9,668 nt of DNA from Candidatus Benthicola azotiphorus (GCA_947581745.1 CANPVW010000301.1:1-9668), one strand, 5' to 3'; positions 1 to 9,145 are shown, numbered from the stretch's first letter. Notes: generated by a model not told the origin, from the letters alone. A program made the numbers and translations.

Positions 1-84
1 CACGAGCAGCAGGAAGGCGATGTCCGCCATCGAGGCTGTCGGAATCTCGTCAGACACCCGCGCCTTGCGATTCAGAATCGGCAT
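1..84 (-). CDS. exbD: ExbD/TolR-family biopolymer transport protein, N-terminal 28 codons (partial)
   Basis: The ATG at 84 opens a frame that runs off the left edge, giving 28 residues (MPILNRKARV...). The visible part has the family pattern: a short basic cytoplasmic N-terminus, then IPTASMADIAFLLLV, the start of the single transmembrane helix. Asp21 sits where ExbD/TolR proteins carry the conserved proton-conducting aspartate. The family forms the proton-driven motor with ExbB/TolQ in the inner membrane and passes energy to TonB or Tol-Pal across the periplasm. The gene lies 49 bases behind exbB, which supports the call. Which system it serves (TonB import, Tol or another) cannot be told from this fragment. 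A purine-rich stretch just before the ATG can serve as ribosome binding site. Confidence 0.88.
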   Translation of the reverse strand, partial: MPILNRKARVSDEIPTASMADIAFLLLV

Positions 85-133
85 GTTTCCATCAACCTCG
101 CTTCACAGCGTGTATGCCACTGTGCCCGCCCGC

Positions 134-790
134 TCAGCGCGCCTCCGCGCGCTTCCGAGCCTCGGCGTTCCAGATGAGGTCCAGAACCGCCTGGGCCCCC
201 TTCTCCATGTCCATGATCAGCGTGTCGATGCGACTCACGAACCAGTTGTAGAAGATGTTCACGGGGATCGCTATGGCCAGCCCGGCAGCGGTCGTGATGA
301 GGGCGACCTTGATGCCGGAGGCCACCAGCGCCGGCTCCACCTGGCCCGCCGCCTCGATCGCCGCGAAGGCCGCGATCATCCCGATCACCGTTCCCAGGAA
401 GCCCAGCATCGGAGCCACGTTCGCGATGGTCGCGAGGACGTTCATCCCGCGCTCCAGAAAGTCGAGCTCGATGCTGCCCGTCGTCGAAATGGCCTTCTCG
501 ATGTCCTTGCCCGTCTGCTCGTCCTTGACGCGCGTCAGGCCTGACACGAGGATGGCGGCCACGGGTCCCCGGGTCTCGCGAGCCGTCTGCATGGCTTCGT
601 CGAGGCGTCCGGTCGTGCCGAGCTCTTCTATGTGCTTGAGGAGCTTCTGGGAATCGACGTGGGCGACGAGAAGGGTCCATCCCTTGGCGAGGATCACCCC
701 GAGCGCCACCAGGGAACACAGGACGAGAGGGATCATCATGAATCCCCCGTCCCGGAAGATCGTCAGCAGCTCATAGCTGGTGTCTTGCAC
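134..790 (-). CDS. exbB: MotA/TolQ/ExbB-family proton channel protein
   Basis: This 218-residue protein has the normal length for ExbB/TolQ. Three membrane segments are visible: about residues 18-36 (MMIPLVLCSLVALGVILAK), 117-145 and 156-183. The family signature is clear in the second and third helices: NVAPMLGFLGTVIGMI at 124-139 and the AAGLAIAIPVNIFYNWF region at 168-184. A cytoplasmic loop lies between helices 1 and 2. With ExbD it forms the inner-membrane proton channel that powers TonB- or Tol-type machines. The start is a GTG at 790. A GGAG at 799-802 lies 8 bases upstream and supports it. The gene is separated from cdaA by 88 bases that hold a good promoter, so it begins its own transcription unit with exbD. 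The ExbB, TolQ and generic MotA-family names cannot be separated without a tree. Confidence 0.93.
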   Translation of the reverse strand: MQDTSYELLTIFRDGGFMMIPLVLCSLVALGVILAKGWTLLVAHVDSQKLLKHIEELGTTGRLDEAMQTARETRGPVAAILVSGLTRVKDEQTGKDIEKAISTTGSIELDFLERGMNVLATIANVAPMLGFLGTVIGMIAAFAAIEAAGQVEPALVASGIKVALITTAAGLAIAIPVNIFYNWFVSRIDTLIMDMEKGAQAVLDLIWNAEARKRAEAR

Positions 791-843
791 CCGACCGTCT
801 CCGTTTTCCGTGGACGAAGCAGCTCTTCCGCTCGAGAAATGGT

Positions 844-872
844 AGTTTACCGGGGTTCCGAGGCCGCGTCAA
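844..872 (-). promoter_or_regulatory. Sigma70-like promoter for exbB-exbD
   Basis: On the minus strand TTGACG (872-867) is followed after exactly 17 bases by TAAACT (849-844). That is 5/6 and 4/6 matches to the -35 and -10 consensus at ideal spacing. The start of transcription would fall near 836-838, leaving a leader of about 46 bases before the exbB GTG at 790. The -35 box begins 7 bases after the cdaA stop codon. The -35 lies inside an imperfect palindrome CGCGT-TG-ACGCG, and GGTA-AAC-TACC spans the -10, so a regulator could bind here. This is inferred from sequence only. Confidence 0.62.
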
Positions 873-878
873 CGCGAT

Positions 879-1745
879 TCAGACCCCCGTATCGCTTCCT
901 GCCGCCACTACCCCCGACCTCTCCACCGGGTCCAGGGTCTGGAGCCTCGCCGACGCGGCGGGGGAGATCTCCTCCTCGCCGCCCGCCGCGAGGCGGGACG
1001 CGAGATCGTCCGGCTTCAGGCCGCGGAACAGGACCCCGCGGTGCGCCAGGGAGATCTGCCCCGTCTCCTCGGAAACGACCACCACCAGCGCGTCCGTCTC
1101 CTCTGACAGCCCCAGCGCCGCGCGGTGGCGGGTCCCGAGCGACCGATCCAGGGTCGGGGACTCCGAGAGACGCAGGATGACCGAGCCGGCATAAGCGATC
1201 TGGTCCCTGCGCACGATCACCGCACCGTCGTGCAGGGGCGAATACGGCGTGAAGACGGTGGTCAGCAGCTCGGCCGTGACCTGTGCGTTGATCGGGGTGC
1301 CGTGATCGACGTGATTCGCCAGATCGACCTGGCGCTCGACGGCTATGATGCCGCCTATCTTCGCCTTGGCCAGGCGGTCCGCCGCTCGAACGATCTCTTC
1401 GACGACTTCCTGCTGCTCTCTCCGGGCGAACACCTGGAACAGCCGCGATCGGCCGAGTCGGGCGAGGGCCGTCCTGATCTCCTGCTGGAAGATCACGATC
1501 AACGCGAACGCACCGTACGTGAAGACCTGGGACAGGATGTACGGGATCAGCCTCAGTCCGGCGGCCTGGGACAGGACGTACACCGAGACGAGGAACACGA
1601 AGCCGAGGAGCACCTGAAATGCTCGCGTCCCCGTGTACATGAGCAGGATGCGGTAGACCAGCCACGCGACGACCAGAATCTCCGCGAGGTCCTTCCAGGC
1701 GAATTGTTCCAGCAGGAAGCCGAGGTAGTCGAAGACGGAGCTCAT
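879..1745 (-). CDS. cdaA: Diadenylate cyclase, CdaA type (membrane c-di-AMP synthase)
   Basis: This 288-residue protein should condense two ATP to the second messenger c-di-AMP. Three hydrophobic helices lie at about residues 22-36, 43-61 and 66-86. A short linker then leads to the DisA_N catalytic domain (about 105-250). Both catalytic motifs are intact: SPLHDGAVI with Asp173-Gly174-Ala175, and LGTRHRAALGLSE with Gly204-Thr205-Arg206-His207-Arg208. The region past about 250 is a variable, low-complexity tail. The ATG at 1745 is one base after the folP stop, so translation is probably coupled. In Firmicutes cdaA is usually followed by the regulator cdaR and by glmM. Neither is here; instead a promoter and exbB follow. 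c-di-AMP typically controls potassium and osmolyte balance and envelope stress, but no target is visible in this window. Confidence 0.95.
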   Translation of the reverse strand: MSSVFDYLGFLLEQFAWKDLAEILVVAWLVYRILLMYTGTRAFQVLLGFVFLVSVYVLSQAAGLRLIPYILSQVFTYGAFALIVIFQQEIRTALARLGRSRLFQVFARREQQEVVEEIVRAADRLAKAKIGGIIAVERQVDLANHVDHGTPINAQVTAELLTTVFTPYSPLHDGAVIVRRDQIAYAGSVILRLSESPTLDRSLGTRHRAALGLSEETDALVVVVSEETGQISLAHRGVLFRGLKPDDLASRLAAGGEEEISPAASARLQTLDPVERSGVVAAGSDTGV

Positions 1746-1746
1746 A

Positions 1747-2625
1747 TCAACCGGCTCGCCCGCCCGCCATCCGGACGGCCCACGCGAGATCGAGAGCGCG
1801 CCGGACCGGCCGAACGTCGTGCACCCGGAAGAGACGCGCCCCCCGCTCGAACGCCGTCACACAGGCCGCGATGGTCCCTTCGAGCCGCTGCTCGACGGAC
1901 ACGTCGAGAACCCTGCCGATGAACGACTTTCGAGACGGTCCCACCAGTACGGGCCGGCCCAGGTCGAGCAACCGGCCGATCCCCGCGATCAGCTCGAGGC
2001 TGCCCTGCGCCGACTTTCCGAACCCGATCCCGGGGTCGATCACGAGCTGGCCCTCGTGACAGCCGCGCTCGACGGCAACCGCCATCGACCGCCGCAGCGA
2101 CTCCTTCACCTCTCCGAGGAGGTCCGCGTATTCCACGTCTCGCTGCATCGTGCGGGGCGTTCCTCGCATGTGCATCAGGATCAGTCCCGCCCCGGCGCGA
2201 GCCGCGACGCCGGCCAGATCGGGGTCGTTGCGCAGACCGGACACGTCGTTCAGGACAGCCGCTCCGCAGTCCACCGCGCGTTCAGCGACCACCGCCTTCG
2301 TCGTATCGATCGACACCGGGATCCCGCGCTTCGCGAGTCCTCGCACGACCGCCCGGATCCGCTCCCATTCCTGCTCCGGAGCGACCGCCCTCGCGCCCGG
2401 TCGGGTCGACTCGCCGCCGACGTCGATCAGGTCCGCCCCCTCCGACCGCATCTGTTCTGCGCGAGCGAGCGCCTCCTCGGGTCCGGCGAGGCTCCCGCCA
2501 TCCGAGAAGGAATCGGGAGTGAGATTGAGCACACCCAGTACGACGGGCCGATCGGCGCGAATCTCGCGGCCGCACACCGACCAGGTCTCTGGACTCAGGA
2601 CCGCTCCGCCCGGGCCCGCCATCAC
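1747..2625 (-). CDS. folP: Dihydropteroate synthase
   Basis: This enzyme joins 4-aminobenzoate to dihydropterin pyrophosphate in folate synthesis and is the target of sulfonamides. The TIM-barrel motifs are all present in order (numbered from the GTG): NLTPDSFSDGG at 34-44, DVGGESTRPG at 68-77, SIDTTK at 105-110, NDVSG at 126-130, MHMRG at 151-155, IDPGIGFGKS at 196-205, GPSRKSFIG at 229-237 and RVHDV at 267-271. The length of 291-292 residues is normal. The start is ambiguous: GTG at 2625 is directly followed by ATG at 2622, and either is possible. The ftsH stop is only 5 or 8 bases upstream and I see no strong Shine-Dalgarno, so coupling to ftsH translation is likely. cdaA follows after one base. 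Confidence 0.97.
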   Translation of the reverse strand: MMAGPGGAVLSPETWSVCGREIRADRPVVLGVLNLTPDSFSDGGSLAGPEEALARAEQMRSEGADLIDVGGESTRPGARAVAPEQEWERIRAVVRGLAKRGIPVSIDTTKAVVAERAVDCGAAVLNDVSGLRNDPDLAGVAARAGAGLILMHMRGTPRTMQRDVEYADLLGEVKESLRRSMAVAVERGCHEGQLVIDPGIGFGKSAQGSLELIAGIGRLLDLGRPVLVGPSRKSFIGRVLDVSVEQRLEGTIAACVTAFERGARLFRVHDVRPVRRALDLAWAVRMAGGRAG

Positions 2626-2630
2626 CCGGT

Positions 2631-4619
<1,989 letters not shown>

Positions 4620-4652
4620 TTCAGCCCTTCCTGTGCGATTCCCGCGATCGGC

Positions 4653-5240
4653 TCAGATGCTGGCCACGAACGGGAGATGTCGGAAATCTTCAGCGTGGTC
4701 AAGCCCGTAGCCGACCAGGAACTCCTCCGGTGCGTCGAATCCCACCCAGCGGGGCTCCAGCTCGAGGTCTTCCGCGATGTGCTTGTGCAGAAGGGCGCAA
4801 AGCTCGATCGAGGCCGGTGAGCGGTACTCGAGCGCCCGTGCGAGCCGATTGATCGTGTTGCCGCTGTCGACGATGTCCTCGACCAGGATGATGTGGCGGC
4901 CCTCGATCGGCGCGGTGGGGTCGTACAGGAGCTTCACATCGCCCGACGACGTGGTACCCGCGCCGTAGCTGGAGGCCACGATGAAATCCAGGTGCAGGGG
5001 TCGGTCGATGTGACGGACGAGGTCGCTGAGAAATATGAAGGAGCCCTTCAGCAGGCCCAGCACGAGAACATCGTCGGCCGGATCGTAGTGCTCCGTAATC
5101 TCGGCCGCCATCTCCCGAACGCGGACGTCGATGGCCTCTGCGCCGAAGACGACGCGCTTGAGCTCCCGGCCCCCGGTGCGCGCCCTCAATCCTTCCTCGG
5201 TCAGGTACGGCGCACCAGCTCGCGCCTGGTCATTCATCAC
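4653..5240 (-). CDS. hpt: Hypoxanthine phosphoribosyltransferase
   Basis: This purine-salvage enzyme converts hypoxanthine (and often guanine) plus PRPP to IMP (GMP). The 195 residues show the type I phosphoribosyltransferase signature LVEDIVDSGNT at 119-129, the LKGSF loop at 64-68, the flexible-loop segment SSYG with following Thr/Ser residues at 90-99, and the purine-binding end RWVGFDAPEEFLVGYGLD at 164-181. Length is normal for the family. The start is GTG at 5240 or the next codon, ATG at 5237. Both overlap the end of tilS (stop at 5232-5230), by 11 or 8 bases. GGTGGAG at 5251-5257 is the nearest Shine-Dalgarno-like stretch. Overlap with tilS and closeness to ftsH place it in the middle of the operon. 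Confidence 0.97.
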   Translation of the reverse strand: MMNDQARAGAPYLTEEGLRARTGGRELKRVVFGAEAIDVRVREMAAEITEHYDPADDVLVLGLLKGSFIFLSDLVRHIDRPLHLDFIVASSYGAGTTSSGDVKLLYDPTAPIEGRHIILVEDIVDSGNTINRLARALEYRSPASIELCALLHKHIAEDLELEPRWVGFDAPEEFLVGYGLDHAEDFRHLPFVASI

Positions 5241-6609
5241 GTAAGTCGAACTCCACCAGAGAAACTCCTCGCGTAATCCCGCGATCGGCTTCGGCCGTCG
5301 CGAGTCCCTCGACCCACAGGACGTTTCCCAGGCGGTCGGCGAGTACCGGAACGCGGACCCTCTCGCTGACAGGGATCCTGTGATCGCCGAACAGCTTCTT
5401 GAGCTTCCGGGTACCGCCGGCGAGTCGGATTCTGTCCCCGTGTCGCCAACCCCTGAACATCAAGGGATAATGACCCGGCGACACGGCAACGGCAATCCGC
5501 CCCGGGGGCCGCGACCCGGGCACCGCCGGGCGCCAGCGAACTGCCAGCTCCCGTTCGCCGATCCTGACTACTCCCGCCCCCGTGCCTTCATGCACTTCGA
5601 GCTCGGATACGGTGGCCGACGCCGCGCCGCCCCCGATGACGATACGGTCGAACTCTCTCGCCACCTCGAGCCCTCCTCCGATCGCCACGCGGCTACCGCT
5701 GCGGCCCACGCTGATAAACTCCACCCCCGCACGGGTTCCTCCCGCCGACAGCGCGATGCCGGCCATCCGGGCGAGCACGATGAGGGCCAGCGACTGGAGC
5801 TCGGTCCCAGCGCGGAGGAGGCGATCTCTCGTCAGCTCGACCCGGCCGGGGCGGGCGGAAGGGAGGACGGATTCGCCCAGCAGGCGTGTCGCCAGTCCTT
5901 CCACCAGGTCGGTCGCCGCCTGTGCCGCCCTCCCCAGGCTGACGAGGCGTGCGGTGGCGCCTGGGCACGCGAGCTCGAGCGCCGGCAGCACGTCGGCCCT
6001 CAGGCGAGCCCGCACCCAACGTGGATCCGCGTTGGACGGATCCTCGATCCAGGTCTCGCTCAGGATCTCCAGGTACTCGATGAGCTCCCGGCGACAAAAC
6101 GGAAGAAGAGGCCTCACGATAGCCTCGCGCCTCGCGGGGATCCCGCTCAACCCCCGAAGGTCGGTCCCCCTCATCACCCGGAACAGCACCGTCTCGGCCT
6201 GGTCGTCCGCGTTGTGCCCGACCGCGAGACGGTCGGCGTTCCGTGAGCGGGTGATGGCCGCGAGCCACCCGTACCGGGAGTCACGCAGGCTGGCCTGGTC
6301 GACATTCAACGGTCGATCCGGCGCTCCGAGATGAAACGGCAGGCCGAGGCGAGCTGAAAGATCGCCGGTCCTCTCGCCATCCGCCGACGAGGAAGCCCGA
6401 ACGCCGTGATCGAAGTGCGCGACTTCCAGCCGGAGGTCGAGTTCCGGGGCCAGGCGGGAGAGCAGGTGGAGCAGGGCCGTCGAGTCCGGTCCGCCCGACA
6501 CGGCGACGATCACTCGGGATCCCGCCGGAATCAGCTCCGGCTGGCTCGACAGATGCGCGCGCAGGCGGTCCTGAAGATCCCGACGGACCGGAGCTCGAAC
6601 AGACGTCAG
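5230..6609 (-). CDS. tilS: tRNA(Ile)-lysidine synthetase
   Basis: TilS attaches lysine to C34 of the CAU anticodon tRNA-Ile so that it reads AUA codons; it is usually essential. Counting from the GTG at 6513, motifs are the PP-loop SGGPDS at 6-11, VAHFDHGVR at 31-39, VGHNADDQAET at 98-108, and IEDPSNAD with the following Arg cluster at 156-172. The C-terminal domain ends with GGTRKLKKLFGDHRIP and ERVRVPVLAD. The only ATG, GTG or TTG in the N-terminal region is that GTG, which would leave only five residues before the PP-loop motif. The open frame continues upstream with residues typical of TilS (LRAHLSS...LIPAGSRVIVAVSGG). I therefore propose CTG at 6609, which overlaps the TGA of the upstream gene as CTGA and gives 459 residues. 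AAGGAGGG lies 12 bases before it. The family call is firm and the start is not. Confidence 0.93.
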   Translation of the reverse strand: MTSVRAPVRRDLQDRLRAHLSSQPELIPAGSRVIVAVSGGPDSTALLHLLSRLAPELDLRLEVAHFDHGVRASSSADGERTGDLSARLGLPFHLGAPDRPLNVDQASLRDSRYGWLAAITRSRNADRLAVGHNADDQAETVLFRVMRGTDLRGLSGIPARREAIVRPLLPFCRRELIEYLEILSETWIEDPSNADPRWVRARLRADVLPALELACPGATARLVSLGRAAQAATDLVEGLATRLLGESVLPSARPGRVELTRDRLLRAGTELQSLALIVLARMAGIALSAGGTRAGVEFISVGRSGSRVAIGGGLEVAREFDRIVIGGGAASATVSELEVHEGTGAGVVRIGERELAVRWRPAVPGSRPPGRIAVAVSPGHYPLMFRGWRHGDRIRLAGGTRKLKKLFGDHRIPVSERVRVPVLADRLGNVLWVEGLATAEADRGITRGVSLVEFDLRDE

Positions 6610-6929
6610 GCTGACGGCGCTCCCTCCTTCGACGGGCTTCGGCGAAGACGCCAGGTACCCGCGCCTCGATCGAAGCTCAGCTCGTGAGGAACGGAGACCG
6701 CGGCGGCGGCGACCACTGGTGCCTCGCCGCCGTCCCGCCCGGTCACCGGAGTGGGGGCGCCGGCCGGCACGGCACGGTCCTTCTCGTCCGGAGCGAGTGT
6801 CCGGTCCCGACCCAGAACGTAGACCTCGAACGCGCGTCGGACGTTCAGGCGGGTCGGCAGGCCCACGTCCGGAGCCACGACGACCTCCTCGCCCGCCGTC
6901 TCCGTTTCCGCACCATTGGTTGCCGTCAT
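6606..6929 (-). CDS. Hypothetical protein between frr and tilS (107 residues)
   Basis: I do not recognise this gene. The ATG at 6929 overlaps the frr stop as ATGA, which argues for a real, coupled gene. Third codon positions are mostly G or C, like its neighbours. The protein has an acidic N-terminus (residues 1-20), a short more structured-looking core LNVRRAFEVYVLGRDRTL near 28-45, a Pro/Ala/Gly-rich middle, and VSVPHELSFDRGAGTWRLRR near 78-97. There is no signal peptide, membrane segment, cysteine cluster or known catalytic motif. It is cytoplasmic if made. Its last codons carry the AAGGAGGG that probably serves tilS. It could be a small lineage-specific factor or a leader that couples frr translation to tilS. 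In many bacteria uppS and cdsA follow frr instead. Confidence 0.6.
   Translation of the reverse strand: MTATNGAETETAGEEVVVAPDVGLPTRLNVRRAFEVYVLGRDRTLAPDEKDRAVPAGAPTPVTGRDGGEAPVVAAAAVSVPHELSFDRGAGTWRLRRSPSKEGAPSA
6622..6629 (-). promoter_or_regulatory. Shine-Dalgarno sequence that bears on the tilS start
   Basis: AAGGAGGG on the minus strand is a near-perfect anti-16S match inside the last codons of the 107-residue gene. It lies 12 bases before the in-frame CTG at 6609. It is more than 100 bases from the GTG at 6513, so it cannot serve that codon. Its presence argues that tilS translation begins near 6609, although the spacing is somewhat longer than usual. Confidence 0.55.
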
Positions 6930-7483
6930 ACTTCCATCACTTCCTTCTCCTTGCGTTCCAGCATCGTGTCGAGCTTGGAGATGTGGCCGGCGGTGAGCTC
7001 GTCGAGCGCGTCGAGCTCGCGGCGCATCCGATCCTCACCGATCTCGCCGTCCTTCTTCTGACGCTCGATTTCGGCCTTGGCCTTGTGCCTGGCGTGGCGG
7101 ACGGCCACTCGACCCTCCTCGGTCATCCTGTGCAGGACTTTCACCATCTCGCGGCGTCGTTCCTCGTTGAGCGGGGGAATGCTCACGCGAATGACGTTTC
7201 CGTCCACGGACGGGTTGAGGCCCAGGTCCGCCGACTGGATCGCCTTCGCCACCGTGCCGACCAGGTTCGTGTCCCAGGGCTGGACCACGATCATCTGAGG
7301 CTCGGGGGCCGTGACGGTGGCGGTCTGCTTGAGCGGCATCTTGGATCCGTACGCGTCCACCTGAACCGTGTCCAGGAGCACCGGCGTCGCCTTTCCGGTG
7401 CGCACGCCGGCGAACTCGTGCGAGATGGCCTCCAGGTTCCGGTCCATCTGCAGGGAGGCTTCCTTCAGCGTCGGGCTGAGCAT
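6926..7483 (-). CDS. frr: Ribosome recycling factor
   Basis: RRF works with EF-G to split the post-termination ribosome. The 185 residues match the usual family length exactly. Typical segments are the N-terminal helix ending in EFAGVRTGKATPVLLD, the domain II strand region PLKQTATVTAPEPQMIVVQPWD, and the stretch AIQSADLGLNPSVDGNVIRVSIPPLNEERRREMVK. Long C-terminal helices complete the three-helix bundle. The ATG at 7483 has GGGGGAG at 7489-7495, five bases upstream, a strong ribosome binding site. It starts 13 bases after the pyrH stop, in the classic tsf-pyrH-frr order. Its TGA overlaps the start of the next gene as ATGA. Confidence 0.98.
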   Translation of the reverse strand: MLSPTLKEASLQMDRNLEAISHEFAGVRTGKATPVLLDTVQVDAYGSKMPLKQTATVTAPEPQMIVVQPWDTNLVGTVAKAIQSADLGLNPSVDGNVIRVSIPPLNEERRREMVKVLHRMTEEGRVAVRHARHKAKAEIERQKKDGEIGEDRMRRELDALDELTAGHISKLDTMLERKEKEVMEV

Positions 7484-7496
7484 CTGATCTCCCCCT

Positions 7497-8210
7497 TCAG
7501 GTGACTAGTGTACCAATCCTCTCGCCGCGGAGCGCCGCGAGTATCGCCCCCGGCTTGCGGATGTTCAGAACGATCACCGGCAGGTCGTTGTCACGACAGA
7601 GCGACACGGCGGCCGAGTCCATCACGGCCAGCTCCTTGTTGATGATCTCCCGGTAGGTCAGATCGGGAAGGAACTTGGCATCCGGCTCGTGCACGGGATC
7701 CGCTGAATAGACCCCGTCCACCTTCGTTGCCTTGAGGATCACATCGGCTTCCATCTCGATCGCCCTGAGCACGGCCGCCGTGTCAGTCGAGAAATAGGGG
7801 TTCCCGGTCCCACCGGCGAAGATCACGATCCGGCCCTTCTCGAGGTGGCGCAGGGCCCTTCTGCGGATGTACGGCTCGGCCAGCTGCTCCATGCGGATCG
7901 CCGTCATCACCCGGGACTCTATCCCGTGCCTCTCGAGAGCGTCCTGGAGGGCCAGCGCGTTGATCACTGTGGCGAGCATGCCCATGTAGTCCGCCGACAC
8001 ACGATCCATGCCCCGCGCGCTGGCGACGGCCCCGCGCACGATGTTGCCACCGCCGACGACCAGACCGAGCCTCACATCGGCTTCGTACACCTTCTCGATC
8101 TCGAGCACGAGGCGGTCGACGACTTCGGGCTCTATTCCGAAGCCCTGGTCACCCGCCAGCGATTCGCCCGAGAGCTTGACCAGGGCCCGGGGGTATTTCA
8201 GCTCAGGCAC
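7497..8210 (-). CDS. pyrH: UMP kinase
   Basis: PyrH phosphorylates UMP to UDP in pyrimidine nucleotide synthesis and belongs to the amino-acid kinase fold, not the P-loop kinases. In the 237 residues I see KLSGE at 12-16, the VVGGGN phosphate loop at 51-56, the signature DRVSADYMGMLATVINALALQDALE at 69-93, AGGTGNPYFSTDT at 132-144 and KATKVDGVY at 160-168. Length is normal. The start is GTG at 8210, with AGAGG five bases upstream and GGAGG a little further up in the end of tsf. The gap to tsf is 10 bases. The position between tsf and frr is the most common one for this gene in bacteria. Confidence 0.98.
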   Translation of the reverse strand: MPELKYPRALVKLSGESLAGDQGFGIEPEVVDRLVLEIEKVYEADVRLGLVVGGGNIVRGAVASARGMDRVSADYMGMLATVINALALQDALERHGIESRVMTAIRMEQLAEPYIRRRALRHLEKGRIVIFAGGTGNPYFSTDTAAVLRAIEMEADVILKATKVDGVYSADPVHEPDAKFLPDLTYREIINKELAVMDSAAVSLCRDNDLPVIVLNIRKPGAILAALRGERIGTLVT

Positions 8211-8220
8211 GTGTGCCTCT

Positions 8221-9069
8221 CTAACCTCCGATCGCGAAGCGCACGAATCGGCGAACGCTCACGTCGGAGCCATGGCTGGCCACGAGATCTTCGATCCTCG
8301 TGTCGGGATCCTTCACGAAACTCTGCTTCAGAAGCGTGTTCTCCTCGAAGTACTTCCGCATCCGGCCCTCGACGATCTTCTCGGCGATCTGCTCCGGCTT
8401 GCCCTCCGCCTTCGCCTGCTCGACCAGGAAGGCGCGCTCCCGTTCCCTGTCCTCCGCCGGGATGTCCTCCGGCGAGACCCCCATCGGGTTCGTCGCGGCC
8501 ACGTGCATTGCCAGGTCCTTCGCCAGGCCCGACGAGTCCGCCGAACTGCCCGAGAGCTCGATCAGCACCCCGATCCGTCCGCCGAAATGCAGGTAGGAAC
8601 CCAGTTCCCCGGCCTCCGGCGCACTCACCCGCACGGCCTTCTGCACTTCCAGGTTCTCGCCGATCGTCGCGCGAAGGGACGCGAGATCGCCGGCCAGATC
8701 CTCGAATCCCTCTCGCTCGAGGATCGTCGCTCCCGCGAAGATCTCGCCGTCCGGCAAATCGGCCGAGCGCACCGCTTCCGCGAGGCGAGTCGCGAAACTC
8801 TGAAAGTCGTCGTTGCGCGCTACGAAGTCCGTCTCGCTCGAAACCGCGACCATCCCCGCACCGGACTCGTCCTGCGCGATCGCCACGACGCCCTCGGACA
8901 TCTCGCGCTCGGCTCTCTTCGCCGCCTTGGCAGACCCCCATTGACGGAGAAGATCGATCGCCTGTTCCTCGTCGCCTCCCGTCTCGAGCAGCGCCCTCTT
9001 GCAATCCATCATTCCCGCACCCGTCCGGTCACGCAAGGACTTCACCGCACCCGCCGTGATCGTTGACAT
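8221..9069 (-). CDS. tsf: Elongation factor Ts
   Basis: EF-Ts is the nucleotide exchange factor for EF-Tu. The 282 residues match the long, two-subdomain form. The N-terminal UBA-like module (1-50) contains the signature LRDRTGAGMMDCKRAL. The EF-Tu contact motif TDFVARND is at 80-87, within SSETDFVARND; many relatives have NCETDFVA, so Asn-Cys is replaced by Ser-Ser here. IGENLEVQK at 136-144 marks the core, and KYFEENTLLKQSFVKDP near 239-255 the C-terminal module. The ATG at 9069 follows a purine-rich stretch (AAGGGAAATAGGAG). It lies 118 bases after rpsB. That gap holds an intrinsic terminator and a second inverted repeat, so tsf expression must come from read-through or from a promoter I cannot identify in the leader. 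Confidence 0.98.
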   Translation of the reverse strand: MSTITAGAVKSLRDRTGAGMMDCKRALLETGGDEEQAIDLLRQWGSAKAAKRAEREMSEGVVAIAQDESGAGMVAVSSETDFVARNDDFQSFATRLAEAVRSADLPDGEIFAGATILEREGFEDLAGDLASLRATIGENLEVQKAVRVSAPEAGELGSYLHFGGRIGVLIELSGSSADSSGLAKDLAMHVAATNPMGVSPEDIPAEDRERERAFLVEQAKAEGKPEQIAEKIVEGRMRKYFEENTLLKQSFVKDPDTRIEDLVASHGSDVSVRRFVRFAIGG

Positions 9070-9108
9070 CTCCTATTTCCCTTCTTCGTTTCGATTCGTT
9101 ATCCAGGA

Positions 9109-9123
9109 GTGCCGTTCCGGCAC
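9109..9123 (-). repeat. Short inverted repeat in the tsf leader
   Basis: GTGCCG-GAA-CGGCAC is a perfect 6-base inverted repeat with a three-base centre. It lies 40-54 bases before the tsf ATG and downstream of the rpsB terminator. It has no U-tract, so it is not a terminator. It could be an RNA hairpin in the tsf leader or an operator on DNA. Arms of this size also occur by chance in G+C-rich DNA. Confidence 0.4.
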
Positions 9124-9145
9124 CTGTTTCATTCCGCACCCGGCC

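Noticed and set aside
104..124. CACAG/CTGTG inverted repeat between exbB and exbD
   Set aside because: Arms are only five bases with an 11-base loop and no U-tract. It is too weak to call a terminator or operator.
72..719. A minus-strand open frame overlapping exbB
   Set aside because: It is a shifted reading of exbB with Arg/Gly/Asp-rich composition and no ribosome binding site of note.
6684..7061. Plus-strand open frame opposite the 107-residue gene and the end of frr
   Set aside because: It has no plausible binding site or motif, and the opposite strand has ATGA coupling to frr.
7845..9059. Long plus-strand open frames opposite pyrH and tsf
   Set aside because: The products are Arg/Pro/Ser-rich and lack any motif. 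The minus-strand genes are unmistakable.
9096..9107. GATAAC as a -10 box for tsf
   Set aside because: No acceptable -35 hexamer lies 16-18 bases upstream, so I do not call a promoter.
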